The notes under the pieces were generated by a model. The model was not told the DNA's origin, did no database searches, and saw only the letters and a program-made list of their open reading frames with translations. Positions 52,570 through 61,383 of a DNA stretch of 64,000 bases are shown here, one piece after another. Source of the DNA: PHAA01 sp964457945 (GTDB lineage Bacteria > Bacillota > Syntrophomonadia > Syntrophomonadales > Syntrophomonadaceae); assembly GCA_964457945.1 (NCBI GenBank), contig CAYWFX010000001.1, positions 124,001 through 188,000 of the forward strand. Direction: 5' to 3'. Within the stretch, counting starts at the first letter, position 1. The number at the start of each line of letters is the position of its first letter. The position numbers were made by a program, and so were the translations under genes.

Positions 52570-53567
52570 GACCAACTGGTTCCTTTCCTCAGCAGGTATG
52601 CAAAAAATGGTGCTCCAATAATTGCCGTCAAAATTCCGATGGAAATCTCAGCTGTGGTCAGACTGCGAGCCAAATCGTCCATAAGCACCATATAAGTCCC
52701 TCCCAGCGAGATAGATAACGGTATAAGGGCTTTATGATCAGGACCCACCAGAATTCTGGCTACATGTGGCACCACCAGCCCTACCCAACCGATTACACCA
52801 CTTACTGCAACAGCGGTAGAGGTAGCTAAAGTACAGAGGATGACGAGGATAAAACGAAATAGTTCTGTATTCATACCCAATGATCGAGCGTCCTCCTCTC
52901 CTACAGCTAGTACGTTCAGTCTCCATCGGACCAGCCAAAGGACAAATACGGCACTAACCATTATGGGAACCGCATACTTAAGATCAACTGAAGATATTTT
53001 GGCAAAACTGCCCATTAACCAAAAGACGATGGCTGGCATTTTATCTAGAGGATCAGCTACACTCTTCATCAAAGATACCAGGGCGGAAAAGAATCCGCCC
53101 ACAATAATCCCAGAAAGGACCAAGGTCAAAGTCGAGGTAGTTTTATAAATACGGCTCACCGAATAGGTCAGACCTACGGCAAGCATACCAGATATAAATG
53201 CTGCTAACTGAACCCCCGCAATGGGTGCTCCAAGCAAAATAGCAGCAGCAGCTCCTAAAGACGCTCCATTGGAGACACCCAGGATATGATCCGAAACCAG
53301 AGGATTACGAAAAACACCTTGAAAGACTGCGCCGGAAACCGAGAGACTCATGCCGACCAACAGAGCCATGAGAATACGCGGCATTCTAACCTGAAAGATA
53401 GCCGTTTCCAGGGTAGGAGAGAATTCACCTCCGGAGCTAAACGGCGTCTTAGAGATTAATAGGGATAAAATAGTAGCCGCATCCGCCTGGTATTTACCAA
53501 TAAAAAGAGAAAGTATCACTGCCGCCATGGGCATGATAATAAGGAACCATTTGTTTCTGAGCCACAT
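52566..53567 (-). CDS. Fec-type ABC importer, permease subunit
   Basis: About 333 residues from the ATG at 53567, one base after the stop of the binding protein. Earlier in-frame ATGs overlap that gene. The ten-helix FecCD/BtuC pattern is clear: RMPRILMALLVGMSLSVSGA, FRNPLVSDHILGVSNGASLG, GWVGLVVPHVARILVGPDH and the C-terminal EISIGILTAIIGAPFFAYLL. Members carry siderophores, haem, cobalamin or, in the MolB branch, molybdate and tungstate. Operon order is binding protein, permease, ATPase, DUF364. Confidence 0.9.
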   Translation of the reverse strand: MWLRNKWFLIIMPMAAVILSLFIGKYQADAATILSLLISKTPFSSGGEFSPTLETAIFQVRMPRILMALLVGMSLSVSGAVFQGVFRNPLVSDHILGVSNGASLGAAAAILLGAPIAGVQLAAFISGMLAVGLTYSVSRIYKTTSTLTLVLSGIIVGGFFSALVSLMKSVADPLDKMPAIVFWLMGSFAKISSVDLKYAVPIMVSAVFVLWLVRWRLNVLAVGEEDARSLGMNTELFRFILVILCTLATSTAVAVSGVIGWVGLVVPHVARILVGPDHKALIPLSISLGGTYMVLMDDLARSLTTAEISIGILTAIIGAPFFAYLLRKGTSWS

Positions 53568-53568
53568 T

Positions 53569-54774
53569 TTACTTCTGGCCCTGGCCATTTCCTTGACCGC
53601 CGCCGCTACCGGTACCTCCCCCGGTTCCTCCGCCAGTGCCGCCACCGGTCATTGTAGCAGGTGGATTTAAAATGTTCTTTACATCATCATCTGTTAAGGT
53701 AAAGCCTAAGATGTCTTTCCAGTACCTTTTTATTTCATTGTCCATGGAAATGTCTTTAAACTGATCCGGGTAAGCCTTGATTCCCAACCAAAGAGGTAAT
53801 AACACAGCAGACTCGCAGGAGGGACGATTCCAAATAAATCCTCCTACCGGAAGAGTATAGACCTTGTCATTTTTTACTGCCTTTAGTTTTGACCAGGTCG
53901 GGTCTCTTTTTAGATCCTGTGGGTTCCCCGTATCAATAACAATCACATCGGGATCCCATTTAAGAAGGTTTTCTAATGAAATATTAGATAATCCACCCTC
54001 TTTACCAGCCACGGATGATATTTCCTGAGAGGCATTTAAACAGCCCGCAGCTTCAATCTGATATTGCATATAGGTATCTCCGCCATAAGTAGTTAGATGG
54101 TCGGCCCCATAACCCAAATATACCTTAGCTTTATTATTGTTAGAGATAACTGAGGTATTTTTCGTTAACATATTGAGAACGTTATCCAGGTACTTATTAT
54201 AGTTTTCGGCCCTTTCTTTAGCTCCAAATATTTCGCCAAACATTTGGACTTCTGCTTTTCTGGTTTTGAAGACATCGGCTGGATTATTGTTGGTAGCCAC
54301 CCTCACCGTAGGAATTTTCGTAGTTTTATCCACCAAATCCATATCAGTTTCAGAGCCAATGGCAAATTGGGGATTGCTGTTTAAAAGTGCTTCCACGTTC
54401 ATGTCGGCGGCTTGGGCTCGGGGTGCCGGAATATTCGCTTGTCTTGGATAGAATTTTTCAAATAGCTTATAGCGGTATTGGCTAGCAGTCATGGCACAGA
54501 TCTTATCCTGAATACCCAAAACATACATAATCTGAACCTGAGGAGAGGTTAGGACGGCTACCCGTTCAATTCTATCTGCCGGAGGAATGTTAACTGTTTT
54601 CCCCGTCATATCTACAAAAGCCTTTGTAGTTATATTTTTTTGTATGTCTGTTTCCATTTTTTTAGTAGAACAGCCTCCGATAAGCGTTGATAGCATTATT
54701 ATTAATAGTAAAGCTATTAATATTTTATTATTATTTTTTATCGTTTTTCTCATTATCTTCATTATCTCCTTCAT
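53569..54774 (-). CDS. Fec-type ABC importer, substrate-binding lipoprotein with Gly-rich tail
   Basis: About 401 residues. A lipoprotein signal ends LIGGC (Cys35). The mature part is a type III periplasmic-binding domain (VDMTGKTVNIPPADRIERVAV, then WDPDVIVIDTGNP), as in BtuF, FepB and MolA. The last 25-30 residues are almost only Gly, Thr, Asn and Gln in GGGT-type repeats, not usual for this family. The start is uncertain: ATGs occur at codons 1, 5 and 8 around AAGGAG. A long leader with a riboswitch-like structure and terminator precedes the gene. Confidence 0.87.
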   Translation of the reverse strand: MKEIMKIMRKTIKNNNKILIALLLIIMLSTLIGGCSTKKMETDIQKNITTKAFVDMTGKTVNIPPADRIERVAVLTSPQVQIMYVLGIQDKICAMTASQYRYKLFEKFYPRQANIPAPRAQAADMNVEALLNSNPQFAIGSETDMDLVDKTTKIPTVRVATNNNPADVFKTRKAEVQMFGEIFGAKERAENYNKYLDNVLNMLTKNTSVISNNNKAKVYLGYGADHLTTYGGDTYMQYQIEAAGCLNASQEISSVAGKEGGLSNISLENLLKWDPDVIVIDTGNPQDLKRDPTWSKLKAVKNDKVYTLPVGGFIWNRPSCESAVLLPLWLGIKAYPDQFKDISMDNEIKRYWKDILGFTLTDDDVKNILNPPATMTGGGTGGGTGGGTGSGGGQGNGQGQK

Positions 54775-54950
54775 TATCTACATCAACTATTATTATCTAC
54801 CCTATAATAAGTGGAATTAATGTGTTCCTAGGTATCTAAATCTCCGGCCCATTACTTTATGTCGCATGTTTCCGCTGCAACCTAAGCATCTCTAAATTCA
54901 ATTTGTCACTTTAAAGATATGTAAGACAAACCAATATTGAAATGACAATA

Positions 54951-54980
54951 AAAAAAGCTAAACCCAGAAAAGGTTTAGCA
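54951..54980 (-). terminator. Leader terminator of the ABC importer operon
   Basis: On the minus strand GCTAAACC-N7-GGTTTAGC is a perfect 8-bp stem followed by seven T. It lies just after the structured leader element and 177 bases before the binding-protein gene, the position expected for riboswitch-controlled attenuation. Confidence 0.85.
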
Positions 54981-54989
54981 TATATCGAT

Positions 54990-55105
54990 AACCATGAAAT
55001 GCCCTCCTTTCCAATAGGGAGGTATAAAAGTTTCCCTTTATACCCATCGGCCTGTCGCCATATCTATAAGACTTAGGCATACGGCTCGGTGAGCTAGTAT
55101 TAGAT
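54990..55105 (-). promoter_or_regulatory. Structured leader resembling the Moco/Tuco riboswitch motif
   Basis: Reading the minus strand: CACCGAGCCGTAT, a GCCTAAG loop, then ATATGGCGACAGGCCGATGG. Next come a 9-bp hairpin GGTATAAAG/TTTTATACC around a GGAAAC loop, a CCTCC/GGAGG hairpin, and CATTTCATGG. GCCGTAT pairs with ATATGGC. The order and the GGCGACAGGCCGATGG segment recall the molybdenum-cofactor RNA motif, which controls Mo/W uptake and cofactor genes. I cannot check the covariance model, so the class is tentative. That this is a structured regulatory leader is well supported by the terminator that follows and by the lack of any ORF. Confidence 0.6.
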
Positions 55106-55224
55106 TGTAAATTATTATATTCTTCTGAAATGGTGAAATTCCTGCTATTACAGCTATATTAACACAATTTTTGTCATATTTGAGGGAATATTGTCCTCAG
55201 ATAAAACATAAAGGTTCATAAAAT

Positions 55225-55495
55225 CAAAAATCCCTCTGCCTATCATAAAGCAGAGGGATAAAATATTCTCTAACACAGGTCCCTAGTGGGAGGGAGCCTG
55301 TTATTAGTATTTTGCAACCGGACAACTTCAGTACGCCCGACTACTTATCTCAAGAACCTTTTATGCCAGTCAAACAACTTTCTGTACGCCCCCCTGGCGG
55401 GTTCTATAAGAACAATTAAGGTTTAGGATAGAGTAATGTTTTTTTAACGTTATAAACCTCTGCCAGGCAGAGGTTCTTTATTCCTTTATCCTATT
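55225..55495 (-). ncRNA. Free-standing structured RNA gene, about 270 nt, class unknown
   Basis: A strong sigma-A-like promoter ends at 55502, and a 10-bp terminator stem (ATCCCTCTGC/GCAGAGGGAT, 55230-55259) followed by TTTTTG closes the unit. No ORF lies between. The 5' end has a hairpin AACCTCTGCC/GGCAGAGGTT whose CCTCTGC arm could also pair with the terminator arm, giving two alternative folds. The middle contains two hairpins with nearly the same loop, GGCGTACNGAA(A)GTTGT (about 55320-55345 and 55370-55400 region), closed by CGG/CCG and GCCAG/CTGGC stems. A CAGGCTCCC...GGGACCTG hairpin precedes the terminator. I cannot match it to 6S, SRP, tmRNA or RNase P. Confidence 0.65.
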
Positions 55496-55501
55496 ATGAG
55501 T

Positions 55502-55530
55502 ATTATAGCAGATAGTTTGATTAATGTAAA
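55502..55530 (-). promoter_or_regulatory. Sigma-A promoter of the structured RNA
   Basis: On the minus strand TTTACA (55525-55530), a 17-base spacer and TGC-TATAAT (-10 at 55502-55507) form an almost ideal promoter. The transcript would begin near 55495. The remaining gap to 55659 is the leader region of the divergent DUF6483 gene. Confidence 0.8.
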
Positions 55531-55659
55531 CTATTTATATGAGATCAAGCAAACCATAACCTCAACCCCGACAATATTTTTACCATCAGTTCGGGTAAAC
55601 TATAGATTATAATAAAGATAGGTAAACTTTATTATATCGGTATAATTGGAGGGATCAAT

Positions 55660-56319
55660 GTGATTAAAAATGATTACATTTTAAGAATAATTGAACAAAT
55701 ATCGATTGTTATTGCCCAAATAATAGGATTAAGGTCTATAAAAAAGTTTGAAGAAAGCCAACAAATACTGAATGGTGCATTTATACAATTTTTAGGATTA
55801 AGCTTACAGTCAGTTAGTATTCTTTCACACAAGGACTTAATTAGTGTTATTAGTGGCAGCGACGGGATTGATGAGGGAAAATGTATTGTGCTTGCTGAGT
55901 TACTAAAACAGCAAGCAGATTTATATGAGGCACAGGATAATCATAACCATTCATTTGCTATGTATCTAAAAAGTTTAAAAGTATTCGTCGAAGTATTCAT
56001 TATGAACAACGACTTATGCACGGAACAGTATATTGCTGAAATTGATGATATTATTAGCATAGTGATATTATATGATATTCCTGACGACAGCAAGTATTTA
56101 ATATTTGAATTCTATGATTTGATAGGTAGGTTTGACAAAGCAGAAGATATCCTTTTTGAATTACTTTGGTCACATAATTTTGATAATAGTCTGGTTGATA
56201 AGGGAATTGCTTTTTATGAAAGATTAATGGACAAGGATCATCAGATGTTAATGAAAGGCAACCTACCTATAGATGAAATTGTTGATGGACTTAATAAATT
56301 GCATGAACATAAGAAATAA
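55660..56319 (+). CDS. DUF6483 family protein
   Basis: 219 residues, all-alpha and cytosolic. The start IKNDYILRIIEQISIVIAQI and the following helices match the clostridial DUF6483 family, whose function is not known. Short helical repeats around 85-120 (KQQADLYEAQDNHNHSFAMY) are TPR-like. It starts with GTG behind GGAGGG. It converges with the DUF975 gene and diverges from the structured RNA. Confidence 0.78.
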   Translation: MIKNDYILRIIEQISIVIAQIIGLRSIKKFEESQQILNGAFIQFLGLSLQSVSILSHKDLISVISGSDGIDEGKCIVLAELLKQQADLYEAQDNHNHSFAMYLKSLKVFVEVFIMNNDLCTEQYIAEIDDIISIVILYDIPDDSKYLIFEFYDLIGRFDKAEDILFELLWSHNFDNSLVDKGIAFYERLMDKDHQMLMKGNLPIDEIVDGLNKLHEHKK

Positions 56320-56336
56320 AGCATTTTGCTTGACCC

Positions 56337-57086
56337 TCAAATAAGTTCATCTATCAATAATTCTTCATAATTACAAAAACCATTTTGAATAGCATTCTGA
56401 CGTAATATCATATATAACTCAGCCTCAGTGGCATTTTGATAAGGCATTACAAATAAGACTCCAACCAAGAGAGCTAACATTCCTAACAGATACCAGCCAA
56501 TAAAAGACAGATCCAAAACAAAGATTGAAAACTTTTCTCCATCAGTCATTTTTACACTTAATTCTAATGCTCTTTTATAACCTATTTGCGGATTATCAGC
56601 CAAAATATAAGGAACCATTCTATAAGCATAAAACTTAACGATACCTGGAATGATCAGCAATAGGAACCACAATAAGTTAATAAAAGCCCTCCATAGCATA
56701 CTTTTGATAATATCGAAGTACTTTGATTTTTCGAAAGCAAAGCCTAAATTGTTCATGTCAAAGTCATTTTGGGCAGACCGGATAAAGTAGCGTCGTCCAC
56801 CAACTTCCAGTGGATAACCCAAAAGAATTCTAAATGCTAATACTAAAATCGTTATTAAGAGAAAGACACCTATTAAAATAGGGACATATGGCAATAGTTC
56901 ATGCATAGAGCCAGAGTATTTTCCGGAAGATATGTTTCCTGAATGGTCATTACCAAACTTCCAGTTAAAAGAGCTGCCACTCGTACCTCCTACCAAAGCG
57001 ATAACTAAGCTAACTAAAAAGGCTTTCCAATATGATATTTTTAGAACTTCTTTTGCTCTGGTCTTAATTATTTTTCTAGTCCACAT
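56337..57086 (-). CDS. DUF975 integral membrane protein
   Basis: 249 residues from the ATG at 57086 (GAGGGGGAG site; the frame extends 15 codons upstream). It begins with the family's KTRAKEVLKISYWKAFLVSLVI segment, has five or six membrane helices and the conserved YRMVPYILADNPQIGYKRALE motif in the C-terminal half. A large Gly/Ser-rich outer loop separates helices 1 and 2. DUF975 proteins are common in Firmicutes; their role is unknown, though several lie near secretion or wall genes. Monocistronic here. Confidence 0.83.
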   Translation of the reverse strand: MWTRKIIKTRAKEVLKISYWKAFLVSLVIALVGGTSGSSFNWKFGNDHSGNISSGKYSGSMHELLPYVPILIGVFLLITILVLAFRILLGYPLEVGGRRYFIRSAQNDFDMNNLGFAFEKSKYFDIIKSMLWRAFINLLWFLLLIIPGIVKFYAYRMVPYILADNPQIGYKRALELSVKMTDGEKFSIFVLDLSFIGWYLLGMLALLVGVLFVMPYQNATEAELYMILRQNAIQNGFCNYEELLIDELI

Positions 57087-57249
57087 TTGCTTACTCCCCC
57101 TCTCTAACAATCCGTCAATTAAAAACTCCAAAGCTTGTTAATTATTAATCCAATATATTATTCACACCAGCTTTTGTTTACTATTGCTTTTAGTCTAAGC
57201 CAACCTCAATTTACTCATCCTATTACTTTTATTCTACCTTTGTTCCGTT

Positions 57250-57678
57250 CTACATTTCAATTTTGAATACTTTATTAATAAATCGATGAAAGTTATGAGG
57301 AAACCCGGCCTCGGGATGATGCATAAAAACACAGGAGTTCTTATATCGAATATTAAGGTCTTTTACCATATTAATTACAGCATCATTGGCCGAACCCTGC
57401 TGAAACCATACCTGGGTAATCCCCTTATCTTTACATAAGGGTAGAAGCTCTACCGTAACCTTCGGATTAGTAAAAAATATGGCAGCATCGACCCCAGGAA
57501 GCGATTCTATTGAACCATAACATTGCTGACCGTCAATTTCGCTTACATTAGGATTGACTGGATAGATATTACAACCCTGGGATCTAAGAAAATCACAGGC
57601 ACTTCGACTAAAAGACTTTGGTTTACCAGACAATCCAATAACAGCGAAGTTTTTAAAGTGAACAAAAAAATCTTCCAT
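57250..57678 (-). CDS. CoA-binding domain protein (YccU-like)
   Basis: 142 residues forming one Rossmann-like CoA-binding domain (FAVIGLSGKPKSFSRSACDFL, YPVNP, AIFFTNPKVTVELLP, VWFQQGSANDAVINM). These stand-alone proteins resemble the first domain of succinyl-CoA synthetase alpha but lack the ligase part. Role unknown; CoA or nucleotide sensing is usual speculation. The C-terminal FMHHPEAGFPHNFHRF carries several His, slightly unusual. Monocistronic; the ATG follows a GGGGG site. Confidence 0.83.
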   Translation of the reverse strand: MEDFFVHFKNFAVIGLSGKPKSFSRSACDFLRSQGCNIYPVNPNVSEIDGQQCYGSIESLPGVDAAIFFTNPKVTVELLPLCKDKGITQVWFQQGSANDAVINMVKDLNIRYKNSCVFMHHPEAGFPHNFHRFINKVFKIEM

Positions 57679-58014
57679 TAATGTTCCCCCTTAAGAAAAT
57701 AGTTGATATCATCTTATATCTTATATCATAAATCAACCAATAAATGATAACCAGCCTGTCACTCCAGTAATCAAAATGGTTTCACCTTTAGTTTGTTGAT
57801 TTCTCATTATGTTTCTCATCATATAATTAATATAATTACTTTGACTGTTTATTACTTTATAACTTTTCGAAATAATAATTAAATTTGCCTCGATTGTCAC
57901 ATAACCATATAGAACATTTAGATACGGGAGTTTATTTGCTCACCTACTATCCATAAGCTATACTCAGTTTAATAACATAGGTGATGATTTATTTTTAAAG
58001 GGGATGCAGTATTA
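57679..58014. other. Gene-free AT-rich gap
   Basis: The first part has direct repeats of ATCTTATATC around 57709-57730 that may belong to the promoter of the CoA-binding gene. The rest is a leader for the MFS gene. I see no ORF, hairpin or terminator of note. Confidence 0.4.
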
Positions 58015-58041
58015 ATGCCAGCTGATTACAGCCGTGTTTAA
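58015..58041 (+). other. Eight-codon upstream ORF overlapping the MFS start
   Basis: ATG at 58015 has AAAGGGG upstream and encodes MPADYSRV before TAA. It overlaps, in the neighbouring frame, the GTG used by the pump gene, which itself has no ribosome site. It could be a coupling leader peptide or mark a one-base difference that moved the natural start out of frame. Confidence 0.5.
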
Positions 58042-59482
58042 TGATATTAAGAGTTCACCTGACTACCGTTGGTATGTATTAGCCACGGTCTCCATCGGTA
58101 CTTTTATGTCCACCCTGGACAGCAGTATCGTTAACGTGGCTTTACCAACTATATCCGGACAGTTTCACTCGGAGCTTTCCGTACTGCAATGGACTGTTAC
58201 TGCGTATTTGCTGGCTATTACCAGTCTGTTGCCGGTTTTCGGCCGATTGGCTGATATGTTGGGACGTAAAAAGATATATGTACTGGGTTTTTTGATTTTT
58301 ACCATGAGTTCCGCACTGTGCGGATTATCCACGGGTATCTGGTTTCTGGTTGGAACGCGGGTGATGCAAGCTATTGGGGCAGCCATGCTGATGGCCAACG
58401 GCGCAGCCTTTATTGTCTCCATCTTTCCTCTCCATGAACGTGGTCGGGCTCTGGGCTTGACCGGTACCGTTGTAGCTCTAGGGAGTATGAGCGGGCCAGC
58501 TCTGGGCGGATTACTTATCGGCATGGCGGGATGGCGTTCGATTTTCTATATTAACCTTCCGATTGGTATTTTAGGTTATCTGGTGGCACAATCGATCCTG
58601 CCCGGTGATAAACCCCATAAAGAACGCGAGAGTTTTGACAATGTGGGAGCCCTTCTATTTGCGGCCGGAATGATCAGTTTGCTTTTGGCTATCAATAGTG
58701 GCTCAGCCCGGGGGTGGTCCAGTCCCTTTATTTTGTTGGGCTTGTTTTCAGGGTTGGTCTTACTCACCTTATTCATATTTAATGAACGGCGGGTCACCCA
58801 TCCCATGATAGAGCTTTCCCTTTTCCGCAACCGCCCATTTGTAATCGGTAATCTCTGTGGGTGGTTATCCTTTGTGGCTATGTTTACAAATACTATGCTC
58901 CTGCCCTTTTATTTACAACACATACTTAATTACAGCCCTTCGCAGGTTGGTCTATTAATGACTGCCTTTCCAGTTGCGATGGCAATTACTGCGCCGATAA
59001 GCGGGCATGCATCTGACAAATATGGACCATTGTTTTTAACTTCAGGTGGTCTGGCAATTACTGCTCTTGGCTTGTTTTATTTTTCCACCTTGACTACCGC
59101 AGCGAATTTTTATCAGGTAATCCCTGGTTCTCTGATTATGGGTATTGGTGCCGGTATGTTTCAGTCACCGAATAATAACAGTGTGATGAGCTCAGTTCCA
59201 CCTACTAAACTTGGTCTGGCGGGTGGAATAAATAGTCTGGTCAGAAATATAGGGATGATTACTGGAATTGCCCTCTCTGTATCCTTATTTGAAGCCTGGG
59301 GAGGTGTCACTCTGCCAGGATTGGATCAGATCCCAATATTTATGCATGCTTACCATTCAGTGATGCTGGTAGCTATGGCCATTGCCTTGCTAGGAGCAGT
59401 TATCTCACTCAACCGCCGTAGCTATGCACCGACCGAAGGTTGTGGACAACCACGAACTGATCAATGCCATAATAGTAAATAA
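58034..59482 (+). CDS. MFS multidrug efflux pump, DHA2 (14-helix, EmrB/QacA) family
   Basis: 482 residues with fourteen predicted helices. Motif A GRLADMLGRKKIYVLG lies after helix 2, helix 1 contains the TLDSSIVNVALPTI motif D1, and motif C GSMSGPALGGLLIG is in helix 5. These define drug:proton antiporters of the DHA2 group. The C-terminal tail is Cys- and Asn-rich. The only available start is a GTG without a ribosome site, overlapping an eight-codon ORF that has one, so initiation is probably by coupling. No regulator gene adjoins it. Confidence 0.88.
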   Translation: MFNDIKSSPDYRWYVLATVSIGTFMSTLDSSIVNVALPTISGQFHSELSVLQWTVTAYLLAITSLLPVFGRLADMLGRKKIYVLGFLIFTMSSALCGLSTGIWFLVGTRVMQAIGAAMLMANGAAFIVSIFPLHERGRALGLTGTVVALGSMSGPALGGLLIGMAGWRSIFYINLPIGILGYLVAQSILPGDKPHKERESFDNVGALLFAAGMISLLLAINSGSARGWSSPFILLGLFSGLVLLTLFIFNERRVTHPMIELSLFRNRPFVIGNLCGWLSFVAMFTNTMLLPFYLQHILNYSPSQVGLLMTAFPVAMAITAPISGHASDKYGPLFLTSGGLAITALGLFYFSTLTTAANFYQVIPGSLIMGIGAGMFQSPNNNSVMSSVPPTKLGLAGGINSLVRNIGMITGIALSVSLFEAWGGVTLPGLDQIPIFMHAYHSVMLVAMAIALLGAVISLNRRSYAPTEGCGQPRTDQCHNSK

Positions 59483-59750
59483 CCTTTATTTCCATGTATG
59501 ATCTACTACGTTGACCGGTGTATTTATCCAAATACTTCACCAAAATTGATAAATGGTCTGCCTTTCAAACAAAACACGCCGGACAAGTCTCATTCCTTCA
59601 TCATATTATATTTATTTATACATGGCGAAGTTGGTTTTGCCTCCACCACATATACCTCCCAGTAACACTAAGTAAAGATTAGGCATACATTGAATTAGCA
59701 TAGTAATTAATTGTTGTTATTTTCTTTTATTAGTAAAGGGAGGAATGTCA

Positions 59751-60542
59751 ATGAGTAAGCTTACTCATCATCAAGAGTGTGAGTGGAGGTTTAACCATAA
59801 ACACAAATCAAGCAGGTGTAAGATCCCCAGCAATCATTTCACCATAGTAATGGATAAATACAACTCCAACTGCAACTCCAATAATAACAACAATCATAAT
59901 AGTAATCATAAGAATAATGATAATAATGAGCAGTACCATGATAAATCACCAGAACCGCAGCCTATTTGTTGTGAGAGGCCTCATAAGCACCATCATTGTA
60001 TACCTCGGCGCGGTGAGTTGGTGATAAACGGAGGTTTCGAAAACCCGCAAGATCCTTTCTTTGGCTGGATAATCAGATCAGGAGTAGAAGAAATCGATCC
60101 AGATATTGGTGATATCGCCCATCAAGGTTTCAATGCTGCCAGACTTGGTTACAAAAATCCTCACGCTATCCTTTACCAGAATGTACCAGGAATTTGCCCG
60201 GGACTATTCTTCCAATTAAATTTCTTTATGAGTGCAGCCACTGAATGCGGTAATGCGCGGGTAAATGTACGCATGGAATTTCTGGATCATCATAAAGATT
60301 TGCTTGATTTTCCTGCTTTACAAATTCTAATCCCTGAGGATAGTCTAAACAGTAAAGTATTCACTGGATTTAATAATATCACCCACATTCCTGCCCCAGC
60401 TGGGGCTCGTTTTGCTCGAATTAGCTTTGAATTAAATACCCATGATCATCCCGACAGATATGTTCATCTTGATGATGTGTCTCTGGTTGCTATTGGGATA
60501 CCAGTTGATAATGTGATTGAATCCTTAAAGGAAGAATCATAA
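59751..60542 (+). CDS. Probable spore-surface protein with His/Asn-rich N-terminus
   Basis: 263 residues; the start at 59751 has GGGAGG seven bases before it. Residues 1-90 are rich in His, Asn, Lys and Cys (runs of Asn and NHNSNHKNN-type repeats). Residues 90-255 form a jelly-roll-like carbohydrate-binding domain beginning GELVINGGFENPQDPFFGW and containing YVHLDDVSL, as in NTTRR-F1/DUF642-like proteins of sporulating Firmicutes. No signal peptide is present, which suits a protein deposited on the spore from the mother cell. Paired with the following DUF4489 gene. Spore location is inferred from family and context. Confidence 0.72.
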   Translation: MSKLTHHQECEWRFNHKHKSSRCKIPSNHFTIVMDKYNSNCNSNNNNNHNSNHKNNDNNEQYHDKSPEPQPICCERPHKHHHCIPRRGELVINGGFENPQDPFFGWIIRSGVEEIDPDIGDIAHQGFNAARLGYKNPHAILYQNVPGICPGLFFQLNFFMSAATECGNARVNVRMEFLDHHKDLLDFPALQILIPEDSLNSKVFTGFNNITHIPAPAGARFARISFELNTHDHPDRYVHLDDVSLVAIGIPVDNVIESLKEES

Positions 60543-60744
60543 GTCAAAATATATGATACGCAATAATTGTTATTATTTAGCAAAAATTAAAACCTTTCCA
60601 GTGTAACCAAAATGTAGTGTTATGAATAATGTATTGTAGAAACTCACAAGTATTCCCTATAACCCCATCAACTAGTCCGTTACTAAATAATCATTCTTCG
60701 ATTGGGTTTTAACTCAAAACATCAATAATAGGAGGCGTTTTATT

Positions 60745-61338
60745 GTGAACAGAGGCAGAGAAAACAATACTGATTTTGAAGAACGGTTACCGGTAAATGA
60801 GGAATGTAAATGCAAACCCCATTCTAATCACGAAACAGAAACCATTCTAAGGTGTGGTACAGTCACAGGTTCAGCACCATTATCATGTGGCTGTGTCGTT
60901 GGCAGTAATGGTAATGGATGGCTTTCCACCGTATTAGCAACTGTAGTCCTTGATACTAGTAAATTAATTAAACCTACGGTCAAGATTGACTTTTCATCCC
61001 TCATCTCATTTAAAACATGTGGCGACGATAATTATTTCTTGAGGCTCACATTTAGATTAAGCAAAGCTTGTGACGGAAGCCCTGTCCCGCTGGGAACCTG
61101 GACATTTGAACAGATCCACCACGAAGATGAGACGGCTGCAAATCAGATTGATGGTGAGTTTGTACAAGAAACTGATTCCTTTGGTTTTAGTTGGTGCGAA
61201 TGTGAGGAGTGCCCGGACTGCTGCCGTTATATTGTAGAAATCGTCGATCAACAATGTTATAACATCGATTTTGCTGTGGTTAGCAACATCTCTCTTACAG
61301 CCCTGGCGGTAGGTTTAAAGAAATCTCATCGTGATTAA
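60745..61338 (+). CDS. DUF4489 protein, probable spore coat or exosporium component
   Basis: 197 residues from a GTG behind GGAGG. After a charged, Cys-containing N-terminus (ECKCKPHSN), the core begins ETILRCGTVTGSAPL and continues with beta-rich segments (VVLDTSKLIKPTVKIDFSS, WTFEQI, FSWCECEECPDCCRYIVEI). The Cys cluster CECEECPDCC may crosslink or bind metal. DUF4489 is found in spore-forming Clostridia without known function. A strong bidirectional terminator follows. Confidence 0.75.
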   Translation: MNRGRENNTDFEERLPVNEECKCKPHSNHETETILRCGTVTGSAPLSCGCVVGSNGNGWLSTVLATVVLDTSKLIKPTVKIDFSSLISFKTCGDDNYFLRLTFRLSKACDGSPVPLGTWTFEQIHHEDETAANQIDGEFVQETDSFGFSWCECEECPDCCRYIVEIVDQQCYNIDFAVVSNISLTALAVGLKKSHRD

Positions 61339-61383
61339 GAACAGACTTCCCGGTTGATATTGATCAAGTTTTTTATAAATAGG

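Noticed and set aside
54951..55105. Cobalamin riboswitch for the Fec-type importer
   Set aside because: The B12-box and the long multi-arm core of that class are not seen; the visible elements fit a Moco-like fold better.
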